Assembly (NCBI GenBank): GCA_947441615.1
Contig: CANEUH010000014.1
Location: 39,169-103,168, forward strand
Length of the DNA: 64,000 nucleotides
Source of the DNA: Bacteriovoracaceae bacterium
GTDB lineage: Bacteria > Bdellovibrionota > Bacteriovoracia > Bacteriovoracales > Bacteriovoracaceae
Direction: 5' to 3'
The stretch's first letter is position 1; every line of letters starts with the position of its first letter. Below, in pieces: positions 30,776 through 40,590 of this stretch. The position numbers and the translations under genes are program-made. Below the pieces are notes generated by a model. The model was not told the origin of the DNA. It searched no databases and was given only the letters and a program-made list of their open reading frames with translations.

Positions 30776-32293
30776 GTGAACGGAATTTTAAACTGGATTT
30801 TGTGGTTGCCAATCATCGGAATGATTGGAGTAATTTTGACTCCTAAAACTAAGGAGAGCTTGATTCGATTCGTAACACTACTTACGACATCAATCACCTT
30901 GGTTCTGTCCATCGTGTTGTATCTTAACTTTGATACATCAACTGCTGACATGCAATTCGTGGTCAAGATCCCTTGGATTGAGCAGTTTCATATCAATTAC
31001 TTCTTAGGAATTGATGGCATTACGATGCTCATGACCTTCTTGAATGCGCTTCTCTTTTTTATTTGCACACTTTCAAGTTGGACGATTCATAAGAACGTAA
31101 AGGCTTACTTTGCTTTACTCCTCATGCTTCAATCAACTGTGTTTGGGGTGTTTTTCTCTCTCGATTTCTTCTTGTTCTATGTTTATTGGGAAGTGATGCT
31201 TCTTCCAATGTTCTTCCTTATTGGTATCTGGGGAGGAGAAAATAGAGAATATGCTGCAATTAAATTCTTCCTCTATACATTCTTTGGATCAATCTTCATG
31301 TTGGTCGGTATCATTGCTCTTTACTACGCTACCGGTAAAGGTGTTGATTCATTCAATATCCTTGCTCACCAAGGTGGAAAGTTTACTGAGTTAACAGTGA
31401 ATGTTTTTGGAAAGACTTTTTCTTTTGAACACCTTTTCTTCTGGTTCATGTTTCTTGGTTTTGCTATCAAAGTTCCTGTTTTCCCTTTTCACACTTGGTT
31501 ACCCCATGCCCACGTTCAGGCACCAACGGCCGTTTCCGTTATCCTCGCTGGTGTTCTTCTTAAAATGGGAACCTATGGTTTCTTAAGAATCGCGTTTCCC
31601 ATCTTTCCAATGGCAGCAGTCCAGTCTTCGACGATCATTGCTGTCCTGGGTTTAATTTCTGTTATCTATGGTGCTTTCTGTGCCATGGCCCAAGATGATG
31701 TGAAAAAACTCGTTGCCTACTCCTCAGTTTCACACATGGGTTTTGTGATGCTTGGTCTTGCTGCGATGACAACTCAAGGCATGAACGGTGCTGTTCTTCA
31801 GATGTTTAATCACGGAACTTCGACTGCGATGATGTTCTTACTCATCGGAATTTTATATGAGCGCTCTCACCACCGCTGGATTGTAAAACCAGACGGATCA
31901 AAGGGATACGGCGGTCTTTCAACAAAACTTCCAAAATATACGACAGTCTTTATTATCGGAATGTTTGCTTCATTAGGTCTTCCTGGACTTTCTGGATTCA
32001 TTTCAGAGGCACTTATTTTCCTAGGAATTTATCAGCGCTTTACAACAATAACAGTGATCGCTGTTGTCGGGTTACTTATCGGTGCTGCTTATCTTCTTTG
32101 GATGTTTAAGCGTATGTTCTTCGGAGAGGTCAATCCTGAGACAGAAGAATACGATGATATGAATGCTCGTGAAGTTTTCTATATGCTTCCACTTTGCATT
32201 GCTGTGATTGTGTTCGGTATTTACCCAAGCCCTCTTCTTAATGTGATGAAGGCTTCTGTTGGTCAGCTAGTCGATTTATTGGCCAAGTTCTAA
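30776..32293 (+). CDS. nuoM: NADH-quinone oxidoreductase subunit M
   Basis: NuoM is an antiporter-like pump of complex I. The 505 residues show YWEVMLLPMFFLIGIWGG with the conserved glutamate, KVPVFPFHTWLPHAHVQAPTAVSVILAGVLLKMGTYG and AYSSVSHMGFV. Start is GTG 30776 with AGAGAGGT upstream. It follows nuoL by 27 nt. Confidence 0.95.
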   Translation: MNGILNWILWLPIIGMIGVILTPKTKESLIRFVTLLTTSITLVLSIVLYLNFDTSTADMQFVVKIPWIEQFHINYFLGIDGITMLMTFLNALLFFICTLSSWTIHKNVKAYFALLLMLQSTVFGVFFSLDFFLFYVYWEVMLLPMFFLIGIWGGENREYAAIKFFLYTFFGSIFMLVGIIALYYATGKGVDSFNILAHQGGKFTELTVNVFGKTFSFEHLFFWFMFLGFAIKVPVFPFHTWLPHAHVQAPTAVSVILAGVLLKMGTYGFLRIAFPIFPMAAVQSSTIIAVLGLISVIYGAFCAMAQDDVKKLVAYSSVSHMGFVMLGLAAMTTQGMNGAVLQMFNHGTSTAMMFLLIGILYERSHHRWIVKPDGSKGYGGLSTKLPKYTTVFIIGMFASLGLPGLSGFISEALIFLGIYQRFTTITVIAVVGLLIGAAYLLWMFKRMFFGEVNPETEEYDDMNAREVFYMLPLCIAVIVFGIYPSPLLNVMKASVGQLVDLLAKF

Positions 32294-32305
32294 GCGAGGT
32301 TTTTT

Positions 32306-33772
32306 GTGATTGACCAATTATTTGGTTTTTTAGGCTACTACGTTCCAGAGATTATCAGCATCGTTTTGATGACGACTCTTTTGGTTGCCGAAGCTGGGGT
32401 GAAAGATGATCACGCGCCGAGGACAAAGATTCACGTCTATACACAGTTGATGCTCGGGATTGTTCTGGTTTGTCTTTTAATGAACCTTGGAGCAAAACCA
32501 CTCCATATTTTTTATAATGCTGTAACGATTGACCCCTTCTCTACCTTAGTCAAAATCATCATGACTCTTGGGACAATGGGAGCGGTATTCCTAAGCCATT
32601 CTTCTAAAGATATTTATTCGAATTTAAAATCAGAGTTTTCAATCATGGCCGTTGGTGTGTTGATCGGTGGAATGCTTCTCGCCTCTGCTAACAACATGCT
32701 GACTCTATATTTGGGAATAGAAACACTCTCAATTCTTTCTTATGTTCTAAGTTCGTTTAAGAGAGATGAATCAACTTCTACTGAAGCAGGGATGAAGTAC
32801 GCTCTTTATGGTGGGTTATCTGCGGGAATTGCCCTATTTGGTATCTCACACCTCTACGGTGTTCTTGGGTCGATTCAATTTGTGGATATGGTAACTAAAC
32901 TTCCAGGAATTGAAGGTGTTAATCTCGCCATTCTTTTGATCTCTTTTCTTATGTTCTTTGTTGGGATTGGTTATAAAATTTCTGTTTTCCCATTTCATAT
33001 GTGGACACCAGATGTGTATCAAGGTTCGCCCATCCCAGTGACTTCATTTTTTGCAATTGTTCCTAAAATGGCCGGAATTGCTTCACTTGTAAGAGTTTCT
33101 TTTGTTTTCGTTCAAGAAGGGTCTCCTCTGGCCATTTCTTGGATTGGACTAATTCTTGTCATCGCTGCGATGACAATGACTGTGGGAAATGTAACTGCGA
33201 TCGGCCAAACATCAGTGAAGAGACTTCTTGCTTTCTCTTCTATTGGGCATGTCGGGATGATGATTCTTGGTGTTGTTGTTATGAATGAGGCCGGTGTTCA
33301 GGCCATTCTATTTTATGGAATTGTTTATTTATTCATGACACTCATCGCTTTTTACGTCACTTCTCATCTCTCAGATATGTATGGAACTGACTCCTATGAT
33401 GTCTTTAGAGGTTTAATTTACAAACATCCTGTTATGGCCATCATCATGGCATCAGTTCTTTTCTCACTTGCCGGTATGCCGCCATTCGCTGGCTTTATTG
33501 CAAAATTTAATATTTTTTCAGTTATCATTCAGAAAAAGCATTATGGAATAGCTTTAGTTGCAGCAATTAACTCAGTTATTGCACTTTACTATTACATGAA
33601 GTTAGCAAAAACCATGATTTTTGGAACTCCTCAAGGAGAAGAAAAGGTTTTGGGATTCACAACTTTAAATCAAGCAGTCATCATTTCACTTTTTATCCCC
33701 GTTTTATTTTTAGGGATTTTTTGGGATTCCGCGATGGCACTTGCTGGTAATGCCGCCTTGTTTATAAAATAA
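32306..33772 (+). CDS. nuoN: NADH-quinone oxidoreductase subunit N
   Basis: NuoN is the third antiporter-like pump. The 488 residues include LYLGIETLSILSYVL with the buried glutamate, KISVFPFHMWTPDVYQGSPIPVTSFFA and LLAFSSIGHVGMM. Start is GTG 32306, 12 nt after nuoM. A strong terminator follows, closing the operon without any peripheral-arm gene. Confidence 0.95.
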   Translation: MIDQLFGFLGYYVPEIISIVLMTTLLVAEAGVKDDHAPRTKIHVYTQLMLGIVLVCLLMNLGAKPLHIFYNAVTIDPFSTLVKIIMTLGTMGAVFLSHSSKDIYSNLKSEFSIMAVGVLIGGMLLASANNMLTLYLGIETLSILSYVLSSFKRDESTSTEAGMKYALYGGLSAGIALFGISHLYGVLGSIQFVDMVTKLPGIEGVNLAILLISFLMFFVGIGYKISVFPFHMWTPDVYQGSPIPVTSFFAIVPKMAGIASLVRVSFVFVQEGSPLAISWIGLILVIAAMTMTVGNVTAIGQTSVKRLLAFSSIGHVGMMILGVVVMNEAGVQAILFYGIVYLFMTLIAFYVTSHLSDMYGTDSYDVFRGLIYKHPVMAIIMASVLFSLAGMPPFAGFIAKFNIFSVIIQKKHYGIALVAAINSVIALYYYMKLAKTMIFGTPQGEEKVLGFTTLNQAVIISLFIPVLFLGIFWDSAMALAGNAALFIK

Positions 33773-33780
33773 ATTTTTTA

Positions 33781-33806
33781 AAGGGGAGCTTTTGCTCCCC
33801 TTTTTG
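33781..33806 (+). terminator. terminator of the nuo membrane-arm operon
   Basis: AAGGGGAGC (33781-33789) pairs with GCTCCCCTT (33794-33802) around a TTTT loop and runs into further T residues. It starts 9 nt after the nuoN stop. Confidence 0.92.
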
Positions 33807-33847
33807 TTTTCCTCCGCAAATATCTAAAATCCTTTATAATTAATGCT

Positions 33848-36800
33848 ATGACAAAATACAGACTTCGGCTCACAGGTGGCCGGGTGATTGGGCCATTTGA
33901 AAAAAATCAGCTTTTTGAGTTGAAACAAAAAGGTCATATCAAGGGTACGGAGGAGTACCAGATTTATCCAACGGGAAACTGGGAATCAATTAAGAAAATT
34001 GAATTCTATGATGAACTCATGGATGAAAATAAAACAACAATTGGTGAAACGAAAGAACCACTAAAAGAAGAAACATTTGTCATAGATCTATCAAAAATAA
34101 GAAATCAAAGACAAGAACACGAAATCGAAAATTTAGTCAAAGAAGACAATCTTGTAATCGAGCAATTAACAGAAACGATACAAATAAGTGCCGAATCAAA
34201 GAAAAGTGTCGGAATAAAAAAACCAATAGAAGAAAGTTCATCTTCATTAAATTTAGAAAATTTTCCCGAATTGGCCTTGGAGTCGGAAATAGAGAAAGTG
34301 CCTTTATTTCCATCGAAAAAAATTGAAGATAATCACGATAAAACAATAATTAATCCAGTTGCGCAGCAAGAAATTGAAAAGATGCGAAAGCTTCATCGAG
34401 AGGCGGTTGAGCAAAAAGAAAAAGAAGAATTAGAAAGAAAAGAAGAAGAACATGCAAAAATACTTGCTTTAGAGATCGAAAAAGAAAAAGCAGCTGTTGT
34501 TCGAGATGAATCAACTCAAATGATTAAACTAGATCAATTAGAAATATTGGAAGAGGCCGGAGAAGCGGAACAAGATATAGATAAAGAATTAGAAATCATC
34601 CAAGAGAGAAAGAAGAAAGAAGAGGCAGAAGAGTTAAACGAAGAACAAGATACCGAAAAGAAAAAGAAAAAAAAGAAATTGTTTATATTGGTTGCCGGAG
34701 CATTAATAGCGTTTGCGGTTCTGTTTCCTGAAGAAAAACCCAAAGGAGCAACTTTCAAACATGTTGATCCTCAAATAACATTCCCAATACCTTTTGATCA
34801 ATCAAATGCGAAAAAATCAGAAATTGATTTTAAAACAGGAATCAATGAATTCAATCGTGGTGGATATATAAATATCATTAAGGCCGGTATTAGTTTTAGA
34901 ATGAGCTACGAAAATAACATGGAAAATTTACAGGCCTTGAGTTTCATGGTTCGCGCTTACGCGGAACAACTTAAAAATTCCCGAAAAAAATTCGAAGATG
35001 CTCAAACGATCTTTAATATCATCCAGTCCAAGAAACCATTTTTAATGCAGGATCCGAATGGTGCCATAGGAATTAATCTATTTTATATGACGATTAATAA
35101 ACCAACCGCAGCAGTCGATGTGATACAAAAATATTTAAAATTGAATCCCCAAAACGTGACCCAGGATTTGTTTGCAGTCTATTTAAAAAGTTTAATTAAA
35201 ACAGGAAAACTAGACCTTGCGAAACAATTTTTTCAGGCACTAGTAAAGGCGAAGGATAAAAATAGATATACTTATGGGGCACTGATTGAATATTACTTAC
35301 TTAATCAAGAACCAGATAAGGCGCAGGTCCTTGCGAAATCTGCCTTAAAAGAAAACCCTCAATTACCTAGTTTCTACTTAATTAATGCTGAGATGCTAAT
35401 CAATGAGAAAAAAATAGATATGGCAAAAAAGTTATTAAAAAAAGCAGAAATGATGGGTCTTGATTCAAGTAATATAAATTTAGCAAAGTTTTTCGAATTA
35501 AGAGGTCTTATATTTGTGTTAGAGAATAAATCGGAGCAGGCAGCGAAAACCCTTCTCCTGTCATTGAAAATAGATGATTCAGATGATCTCAGAATGAAGC
35601 TTTCGGAATTAGAAAGTGAACAAACAGATGATAAGATAGCGAAGAAAATTATCAACGAAAGTAAATCAATAAAACTTCTCATTCAGGCAAAAGAATTTTT
35701 CGAAAAGAAGAATTATGAGTTGGCGATGAGTTCAGCCGCCCGAGCGACTGAGTCTCACCCTGGGCATATTCCTTCCGAGCTTTTTCTTTCTAAGGTTCAA
35801 CTAAAACTCGGATTAACTAAGCAAGCGATTCTAACATTAGAAACTCTTGCAAAGAAGTATCCAGAGGATAAGAAAATTAATCTTGCTCTAATTGATGCCT
35901 ACATCGAAACTTACAAATTTAACGATGCAAAATTAAGGATGCAGGTCATTTCATCGACTAAAATTCGAGAAACTTGGGAATATTCATCCCTTAATGCCAG
36001 ACTTTATCTAAAAATGAATGATGTACTACAGGCGATGTCTTGGCTTAAAAACTCAATAGATGAGAATCCCCTCAATGACGAAGATATTTTTCTCTTGGCG
36101 CAAATTCTTCTCAAAAAAGCAAACTTCAATGCTAGTCGGGTTTTGTTAAATAAGTGCATGGAGCTTGACCCCACAAATCCGGATTACAGGATAGCCTATG
36201 CACGCTTACTTTATGAAACTCAAGATGATCTCGCCGCTATTGGATACCTATTAAGTCTTAAAGATGATTTTGGTGAAAACGCAAAAGTCATGTCTGAGAT
36301 TGCGATTTTTTATTATCGATCTGGTAAAATTAAAGATTTTCAAGATTACAAAACGAAGCTTGAAAAAGAGCATGGAACAGACAAGGCCCTATATGAATTT
36401 TTAATTAAGTCAGCTATCTTAGACGATCGCAATAAAGATATTCCTCCATATGTGGAAAAATTGATCGCCATTGAACCCGGTGACCTTGAAAGCATGATGA
36501 CGGCCGGAAGAGTGTTATTTGAAGATGGTAAATTAGCTGAAGCCGCGAAATGGTTTAAAAGAGTTAAAGATAAATTAGACTCATACCCAAAAGTTCTTTA
36601 TTACATGGCAAAAATTGATTATCTCTCCGGTGATATTGATAGTGCTTTAAAAAAGATTGAAGAAAACATCAAGGCCAATGGTGAAAATGATGACGATCTT
36701 GTTTTCATGGCACAAATCTATCTCGCTAAAGATAATTTTGTGGACGCAGAAAATTTTTATAGAAGAGCTCAAAAAATTAATCCCAAATCCTATGATGCCA

Positions 36801-37039
36801 TTGTAGGTTTAGCTGACCTGAGTACCAAACGAAATAACCATGACCTAGCTCTTGATCTTTATAAGAGTGCCATCAAGCTTAGGCAAGATGAGCCCTTAGT
36901 TCATAAAAAATTAGGGGATGTTTACAGGCAACTTGGCCAGGGTGGTCTGGCCATTGAGTCATATAAATTGTATCTTGAGATGGATCCAGAAAGCCCACAT
37001 AAAAGCAATCTAGAAGCTTATATCAATCTTATGAAATAG
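33848..37039 (+). CDS. GYF-domain/TPR membrane protein
   Basis: The 1063-residue protein begins with a GYF_2-like domain (about 1-60; GRVIGPFEKNQLFELKQKG and TGNWESI). A long charged region rich in Glu/Lys, partly coiled coil, follows to about 275, then one membrane helix (about 277-293). From about 330 to the end there are many tetratricopeptide repeats, probably outside the inner membrane, with the GYF part in the cytoplasm. Function is unknown; the layout suggests a scaffold linking cytoplasmic and periplasmic partners. It lies 8 nt before serS. Confidence 0.8.
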   Translation: MTKYRLRLTGGRVIGPFEKNQLFELKQKGHIKGTEEYQIYPTGNWESIKKIEFYDELMDENKTTIGETKEPLKEETFVIDLSKIRNQRQEHEIENLVKEDNLVIEQLTETIQISAESKKSVGIKKPIEESSSSLNLENFPELALESEIEKVPLFPSKKIEDNHDKTIINPVAQQEIEKMRKLHREAVEQKEKEELERKEEEHAKILALEIEKEKAAVVRDESTQMIKLDQLEILEEAGEAEQDIDKELEIIQERKKKEEAEELNEEQDTEKKKKKKKLFILVAGALIAFAVLFPEEKPKGATFKHVDPQITFPIPFDQSNAKKSEIDFKTGINEFNRGGYINIIKAGISFRMSYENNMENLQALSFMVRAYAEQLKNSRKKFEDAQTIFNIIQSKKPFLMQDPNGAIGINLFYMTINKPTAAVDVIQKYLKLNPQNVTQDLFAVYLKSLIKTGKLDLAKQFFQALVKAKDKNRYTYGALIEYYLLNQEPDKAQVLAKSALKENPQLPSFYLINAEMLINEKKIDMAKKLLKKAEMMGLDSSNINLAKFFELRGLIFVLENKSEQAAKTLLLSLKIDDSDDLRMKLSELESEQTDDKIAKKIINESKSIKLLIQAKEFFEKKNYELAMSSAARATESHPGHIPSELFLSKVQLKLGLTKQAILTLETLAKKYPEDKKINLALIDAYIETYKFNDAKLRMQVISSTKIRETWEYSSLNARLYLKMNDVLQAMSWLKNSIDENPLNDEDIFLLAQILLKKANFNASRVLLNKCMELDPTNPDYRIAYARLLYETQDDLAAIGYLLSLKDDFGENAKVMSEIAIFYYRSGKIKDFQDYKTKLEKEHGTDKALYEFLIKSAILDDRNKDIPPYVEKLIAIEPGDLESMMTAGRVLFEDGKLAEAAKWFKRVKDKLDSYPKVLYYMAKIDYLSGDIDSALKKIEENIKANGENDDDLVFMAQIYLAKDNFVDAENFYRRAQKINPKSYDAIVGLADLSTKRNNHDLALDLYKSAIKLRQDEPLVHKKLGDVYRQLGQGGLAIESYKLYLEMDPESPHKSNLEAYINLMK

Positions 37040-37046
37040 GTGAATC

Positions 37047-38321
37047 ATGTTAGACATTAAAAAAATCGAATCAGATTTTGAAACTGTAAAAGCAACCTTA
37101 TCAAATAGAAATTTTGATACATCAATACTCGATGAAATAATAAGCTTGAATAAAAAAAGAAAAGAGTTAACGACTTCATCAGAAACGAAAAAAGCAGAAG
37201 TTAATAAACTCTCTCGCGAGATAGGTGAGTTAAAGAAAAATAAGCAAGATGCTGATTCTCAGATGAAGCAAGTGGCACAATTTAAATCTCTCATGGAATC
37301 TGAGGCTTCTGAACTAGAAGAAGTGCAAAAAAAACAAACGAGCATTTTATTAAATATTCCAAATCTTCCTGAGTCATCTGTGCCTGTTGGGAAAGACGAG
37401 GATCATAATGTTGAAGTAAAGCGTTGGGGAAATCCAAGAGTGTTTGATTTTACTCCAGTTGATCACGCGGATATTGGTGAGAGGCTTGGTATGCTAGATT
37501 TTGAATCGGCGGCCAAAATTACAGGAGCTAGATTCGTTGTTTATAAAGCAGGAATCGCGAGGCTAGAAAGGGCGCTCATTAATTTTATGCTAGATCATCA
37601 AGCATCCAAAGGTTTCACCGAAATGATGACGCCTTTTATTGCCCATGAACGCTCACTGATTGGAACAGGTAATCTTCCTAAATTCGAAGACCAACTGTTT
37701 AAACTAAACTCTGAGCAGCCTTGGTATCTTATTCCAACTTCTGAGGTAACGCTTACAAACTTAAAACGTGAACAGATCATAGAAGAAAGTGAGTTCCCCT
37801 TTTTATATGCGGCCTACTCCCCATGTTTTCGCTCAGAGGCAGGCTCGCATGGTAAAGACGTAAAGGGTCTTATTCGTATGCACCAGTTTAATAAAGTTGA
37901 GATGGTTTCTATTTGCTCCCCTTCTCAATCTGAAGAAATTCATCAGAAGATGGTTGGTAGTGCGACAGAAATTTTAGAGAAATTGGGACTTCCCTATCGC
38001 CAAATTATTTTGTGCACTGGGGACATGGGTTTTGCGTCGCAGAAGACTTATGACCTAGAAGTCTGGGTCCCTAGTCAAAATAAGTACCGAGAAATTTCAT
38101 CCATCTCAAATTGCGGCGATTTTCAGGCCAGAAGGGCCAACATTCGCTTCAGAAACAAAGAGGGTAAGGTTGAGTTTGCTCACACTTTAAACGGTTCTGG
38201 GCTCGCTGTAGGGCGAACCGTGGTTGCGATCCTTGAAAATTACCAGCAAAAAGATGGCTCAGTGCAAATACCGGAAGCCTTGGTTCCCTATATGGGGGGA
38301 CTTAAAGAGATTCGTAAATAA
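37047..38321 (+). CDS. serS: seryl-tRNA synthetase
   Basis: SerRS charges all tRNA-Ser species. The 424 residues have the N-terminal coiled-coil arm that contacts the long variable arm of tRNA-Ser (about 30-105), and the class II core with motif 2 FRSEAGSHGKDVKGLIRMHQF and motif 3 GSGLAVGRTVVAILENYQ. Two tRNA-Ser genes follow within 180 nt on the same strand. Confidence 0.97.
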   Translation: MLDIKKIESDFETVKATLSNRNFDTSILDEIISLNKKRKELTTSSETKKAEVNKLSREIGELKKNKQDADSQMKQVAQFKSLMESEASELEEVQKKQTSILLNIPNLPESSVPVGKDEDHNVEVKRWGNPRVFDFTPVDHADIGERLGMLDFESAAKITGARFVVYKAGIARLERALINFMLDHQASKGFTEMMTPFIAHERSLIGTGNLPKFEDQLFKLNSEQPWYLIPTSEVTLTNLKREQIIEESEFPFLYAAYSPCFRSEAGSHGKDVKGLIRMHQFNKVEMVSICSPSQSEEIHQKMVGSATEILEKLGLPYRQIILCTGDMGFASQKTYDLEVWVPSQNKYREISSISNCGDFQARRANIRFRNKEGKVEFAHTLNGSGLAVGRTVVAILENYQQKDGSVQIPEALVPYMGGLKEIRK

Positions 38322-38325
38322 CCGA

Positions 38326-38354
38326 TTGTCTTTTTTCCGGTCTTTCTTTATATT
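38326..38354 (+). promoter_or_regulatory. candidate tRNA-Ser promoter
   Basis: TTGTCT (38326-38331) and TATATT (38349-38354) are 17 bp apart, ending 12 nt before the tRNA-Ser(UGA) gene. It lies just after the serS stop, so the tRNAs need not depend on serS transcription. Confidence 0.55.
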
Positions 38355-38366
38355 AAATGACTCGAC

Positions 38367-38456
38367 GGAGGACTGGCCGAGTGGTTTAAGGCAACAGTTT
38401 TGAAAACTGTCGTGGGTTAACGCCTACCTGGGGTTCGAATCCCTAGTCCTCCGCCA
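38367..38456 (+). tRNA. tRNA-Ser(UGA)
   Basis: The acceptor GGAGGAC (38367-38373) pairs with GTCCTCC (38446-38452), with discriminator G and an encoded CCA. The anticodon stem ACAGT/ACTGT holds the loop TTTGAAA, anticodon TGA. A long variable arm of class II type is present, and the T loop is TTCGAAT. Length 90 nt. Confidence 0.96.
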
Positions 38457-38493
38457 CTTTTAAATTCATTGTTTTGTTTGTTAAGCCATATGC

Positions 38494-38583
38494 GGAGACG
38501 TGGGTGAGTGGCTTAAACCACACCCTTGCTAAGGGTGCGAAGGGTAATTCCTTCCATGAGTTCAAATCTCATCGTCTCCGCCA
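38494..38583 (+). tRNA. tRNA-Ser(GCU)
   Basis: GGAGACG (38494-38500) pairs with CGTCTCC (38573-38579), followed by G and CCA. The anticodon stem CACCC/GGGTG holds TTGCTAA, anticodon GCT, reading AGC/AGU. A long variable arm is present. Only 37 nt separate it from the preceding tRNA-Ser, so both probably share a transcript. Confidence 0.96.
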
Positions 38584-38595
38584 CTTTCTAAACTT

Positions 38596-40299
38596 CTATA
38601 AATTCACTGTTTCAATCATCGTCTTAGATGTCGTTCCGTCTTCAAGTTCAATGTTGACCCCAATCACTGAAGCATTATCAAGTGAAGGCCAATCTGATTT
38701 AATCGTAACATCCGGAGAAGTCACAATAGAAACGGAATTTAAATTTGGAATACCCAAAATCTTTGCAAGAAATTTACGTTTAAGCATGAGTTTATGAGTA
38801 ACCGTTTTAACAAGTTGACCGTTAAATTCAATAGAGCTCTCAGAAATAGTTTTTTCTTTAACTTTATAAGCAACAGAAAGCTCGCCCTTATTTGATGCGA
38901 GATCAGAAAATGATTTTGCTTTTGTCGTTACATCAGTAATTGTTGTTTCAAAAACCTGAAGTTGAGTTACGAGCATTTGAATTTCTTTAATTTCTTCGTC
39001 ACTTTCAGGTCGAGAGCCATCAAGTCTCCAAGCACCGACGGCATTTTTTCTTTCTTCATCCATGAGAATCCAGTATGGACGCACAACTGTATCATCTCTT
39101 CCGGCAATTAAGTGGGCCGTAAAATTGTCTGTCGTTTTAATGGAGCCGACATAAACAAAGCGCTGACTTTGTTTTTTAATTCCTAAATCCCTTGAAGTTT
39201 CTTCTGAGAGAGTCGTTTCAATATTTAGTCCAAAGGCGGATACATTTTTTGGTCGTGATTTTAAAAAAGAAGTATCAGTGATTTTTCTTTCATCACCCGG
39301 AAGAACTAGATCCCAAAGAGAAGATAAAGAATCAAAAGTTAAACTATCATATGTGTGCTGGATTCTTTTTAAGAATGCATGTTTAAAGTCATGTCCAGCG
39401 GCATATGGATTTTGAGAAATTTCTTGAATAGCACTTATAACAAGAGAATCATATTCATCTAAATTTTGAACTTTTGATCTCCCCAACCAAAGGGCCGTGG
39501 CAAATCTCTCTCCCATGTCGTGGACCTCAAGACCAGGTTTATAAATTTTGGGCTTATTTTCAGAATCAACTAAGGAGCCAGAGTCTCTAAGAGTAGATCC
39601 TCTCAGCATAATATTACCCACCTCTCCATTAGACATGAGAATGTTGGCCATATAGTCGGCAAAACCTTCATTAAATCCAGAAATCTCCTGATTGACAGCG
39701 TGTGGGAATAACTTATGAAAAAGAGAGTGCCCGGCTTCGTGAGCAATGACTGAAGGATCAAAGCCAGATCGATTAATTTTATTGCCGAAAATAACGGCCA
39801 AAGGATTTGAAGTTGCCGGAAGAAAAGTCAAAGAGCCATCTTCTGGATTGAAAAAAGCATTGTTGCGCATTTTTTTTGATGTTCCAGGATTGTTAATTTG
39901 TCTGTTGGTTAAGACCTTCATCTTTGAATTTGGCTGAAGATTAAAACGATCTTTCGCCATTTTATAAAAACGATTGACCCAGTAATAAACATTCTGCTGC
40001 TCAAGTGAATCTTTTTCTGATTTTGCATCAGCTTGGGAACAGTTTTGAAAACAAACGATAAAGTTATCATCGTGATAAAAAGATTTTGGAAATAAATCGG
40101 TATAAGCTTTTATGGGCCGGTCAATCACAACAGATCTTATAAGCTCAGAAGGAACTTGATCGTTTCCTACTTTTTTCCATAAGTCCTTATTTTCTGCCAG
40201 ATAGTAGTTATCGATAATGTTGATATTTGATCCAGCGAAAGCCAGGTTCCCCATTGATAAAAGCAATGCGGGTATGATGAAATTGGCCTTTAAGTTCAT
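38596..40299 (-). CDS. secreted zinc metallopeptidase (gluzincin-like)
   Basis: The 567-residue protein has a signal peptide (LLLSMGNLAFAGS). A zinc-binding HEAGH at residues 187-191 is followed about 20 residues later by NEGFADY (Glu211, Asp215), the HExxH...E pattern of gluzincins. The C-terminal third looks like a beta-rich accessory domain. It is likely exported to the periplasm or outside; substrates are unknown. It is transcribed toward the tRNA-Ser genes and stands alone. Confidence 0.78.
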   Translation of the reverse strand: MNLKANFIIPALLLSMGNLAFAGSNINIIDNYYLAENKDLWKKVGNDQVPSELIRSVVIDRPIKAYTDLFPKSFYHDDNFIVCFQNCSQADAKSEKDSLEQQNVYYWVNRFYKMAKDRFNLQPNSKMKVLTNRQINNPGTSKKMRNNAFFNPEDGSLTFLPATSNPLAVIFGNKINRSGFDPSVIAHEAGHSLFHKLFPHAVNQEISGFNEGFADYMANILMSNGEVGNIMLRGSTLRDSGSLVDSENKPKIYKPGLEVHDMGERFATALWLGRSKVQNLDEYDSLVISAIQEISQNPYAAGHDFKHAFLKRIQHTYDSLTFDSLSSLWDLVLPGDERKITDTSFLKSRPKNVSAFGLNIETTLSEETSRDLGIKKQSQRFVYVGSIKTTDNFTAHLIAGRDDTVVRPYWILMDEERKNAVGAWRLDGSRPESDEEIKEIQMLVTQLQVFETTITDVTTKAKSFSDLASNKGELSVAYKVKEKTISESSIEFNGQLVKTVTHKLMLKRKFLAKILGIPNLNSVSIVTSPDVTIKSDWPSLDNASVIGVNIELEDGTTSKTMIETVNL

Positions 40300-40448
40300 T
40301 TAAGAATCCTTGGAATAAGTATTTTTTAGGGATTTTAGCGAAATGACCACCAGCGTCAATCTGAAGAAATGAAACTCTCACGTTTTTGAAAAAATTACAT
40401 TTTTGTGGATATTTTTAGACACTCTAAAGAGCTAAGAACACATTAGGG

Positions 40449-40477
40449 TTGCGAAATTGGAAGGCTTGCCCTATATT
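40449..40477 (+). promoter_or_regulatory. candidate tRNA-Arg promoter
   Basis: TTGCGA (40449-40454) and TATATT (40472-40477) are spaced by 17 bp, 22 nt before the tRNA-Arg gene. The rest of the 200-bp gap 40300-40499 holds nothing else recognisable. Confidence 0.6.
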
Positions 40478-40499
40478 TCGAACTCCAAACCTCATATGC

Positions 40500-40576
40500 G
40501 CAGCCGTAGCTTAGTTGGATAGAGCACTTGACTACGAATCAAGAGGTCCTACGTTCGAATCGTAGCGGTTGCGCCA
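40500..40576 (+). tRNA. tRNA-Arg(ACG)
   Basis: GCAGCCG (40500-40506) pairs with CGGTTGC (with one G-U), followed by discriminator G and CCA. The anticodon stem CTTGA/TCAAG holds CTACGAA, anticodon ACG; the T arm is CTACG TTCGAAT CGTAG. A34 would be converted to inosine by TadA, encoded at 53.5 kb, so that one tRNA reads CGU, CGC and CGA. Confidence 0.97.
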
Positions 40577-40590
40577 TTTATTTCCAATAA

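Noticed and set aside
38321..38345. ACCG...CGGT after serS as a terminator.
   Set aside because: Only four base pairs; it overlaps a better candidate promoter for the tRNA-Ser genes.
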